DNA from: Tetrahymena thermophila SB210
Lineage: Eukaryota > Ciliophora > Oligohymenophorea > Hymenostomatida > Tetrahymenidae
Assembly (NCBI RefSeq): GCF_000189635.1
Contig: NW_002476401.1
Location: 1-64,000 of the forward strand
DNA: 64,000 bases
Direction: 5' to 3'
Positions 63,796 to 64,000 of this stretch are shown here, piece after piece (the stretch's first letter is position 1; the number at the start of each line of letters is the position of its first letter). Both the position numbers and the translations under genes were made by a program. The notes under the pieces are model-generated. The model ran no database searches and was not told where the DNA came from. It saw only the letters and a list, made by a program, of their open reading frames with translations.

Positions 63796-64000
63796 TCAGG
63801 AGTTGTTTACTTTATCAATTTTATTTGGTAAAAGTTCACACATTTCATTACATATTTTAAGCTCTTATGAAAATATTCCATCTAAGGCACCGAATTTAAT
63901 TACTTCTTCGTTAATGTACTTTGATATCCATTTATAAGTATTAAGAGATTTAGTGAGCATTTCAACCTTATCTTTCTTTTCAGCTCTGTATAACTTGGAA
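63796..64000 (-). CDS. KIF-binding protein-like, C-terminal part only (gene runs off the window)
   Basis: The last 68 codons of a gene on the minus strand end at TGA 63798-63796; the rest lies beyond 64000. The visible part reads KLYRAEKKDKVEMLTKSLNT, then YKWISKYI, and ends ELKICNEMCELLPNKIDKV. This matches the C-terminus of KIF-binding protein (KIFBP/KBP), where an ARLY...SLEYYKF segment is followed by an E-L-LSKEM-SLLPTKM end. KIFBP proteins are TPR-like helical proteins that bind and inhibit a subset of kinesin motors. The assignment rests on a short piece and on remembered family features, so it is likely but not certain. Confidence 0.65.

Noticed and set aside
1-64000. CRISPR arrays, intact transposons, virus-like elements
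   Set aside because: No spaced repeat array, transposase, reverse transcriptase, integrase or capsid-like frame was seen; the only repeats are simple, tandem or short inverted ones.

Overview
The window is a ciliate macronuclear chromosome end, almost certainly Tetrahymena (species not decided). It opens with C4A2 telomere repeats, is very AT-rich, and its genes read as long frames only when TAA and TAG are translated as Gln and TGA is the sole stop (genetic code 6). Introns are AT-rich GT...AG. All gene models below use that code. Exon boundaries come from splice consensus plus frame continuity, and every multi-exon model closes exactly in frame.

Layout. 1-16 is the telomere. 308-2137 (+) is an ankyrin-repeat protein starting about 290 bp from the telomere. 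2.5-2.8 kb holds an unexplained GC-richer island. 3696-5164 (-) is a class V PLP enzyme. 6917-7462 (-) and 32896-33459 (+) are two secreted C39-like cysteine peptidase paralogs. 9057-10151 (+) is a DUF4419 protein. 11950-13404 and 14986-16584 (-) are two paralogous multi-pass membrane proteins, and a decayed copy of the 3' end of the second lies at 27158-27485. 17226-17618 (+) is a doubtful small ORF. 17857-25303 (-) is a 2099-residue receptor-like protein with furin-like Cys-rich repeats, a REJ-like region, a GPS-like motif and a multi-TM tail. 27931-30336 (+) is a leucine-rich protein. 35842-39450 (+) is a RING-CH plus FHA protein in six exons. 41057-43657 (+) is a kinase-fold protein with degenerate motifs and an N-myristoylation signal. 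44462-44785 (+) is a small ORF. 45036-46589 (-) is a Cys/His-finger coiled-coil protein. 48019-52225 (-) is a 1297-residue coiled-coil protein. 53733-54998 (+) is a membrane RING-H2 protein. 56933-60972 (+) is a DHHC palmitoyltransferase. 62382-63279 (+) is a COMMD4 ortholog in six exons. 63796-64000 (-) is the C-terminal end of a KIF-binding-protein-like gene.

The genes are monocistronic and independently oriented, with 0.5-2.6 kb AT-rich spacers, so no operon-like unit is seen. Several fit a membrane-signalling and trafficking theme: the REJ receptor, the DHHC enzyme, the myristoylated kinase-like protein, two RING-type ligase candidates, the Commander subunit COMMD4 and the KIFBP-like protein. 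This grouping is by content and not evidence of a shared pathway. I saw no rRNA, tRNA, CRISPR array, intact transposon or virus-like element. The most unusual items are stop-less in-frame introns that could be retained, duplicated symmetric exons in the receptor, the FHA/RING-CH fusion, the degenerate kinase, and the GC island near the telomere.
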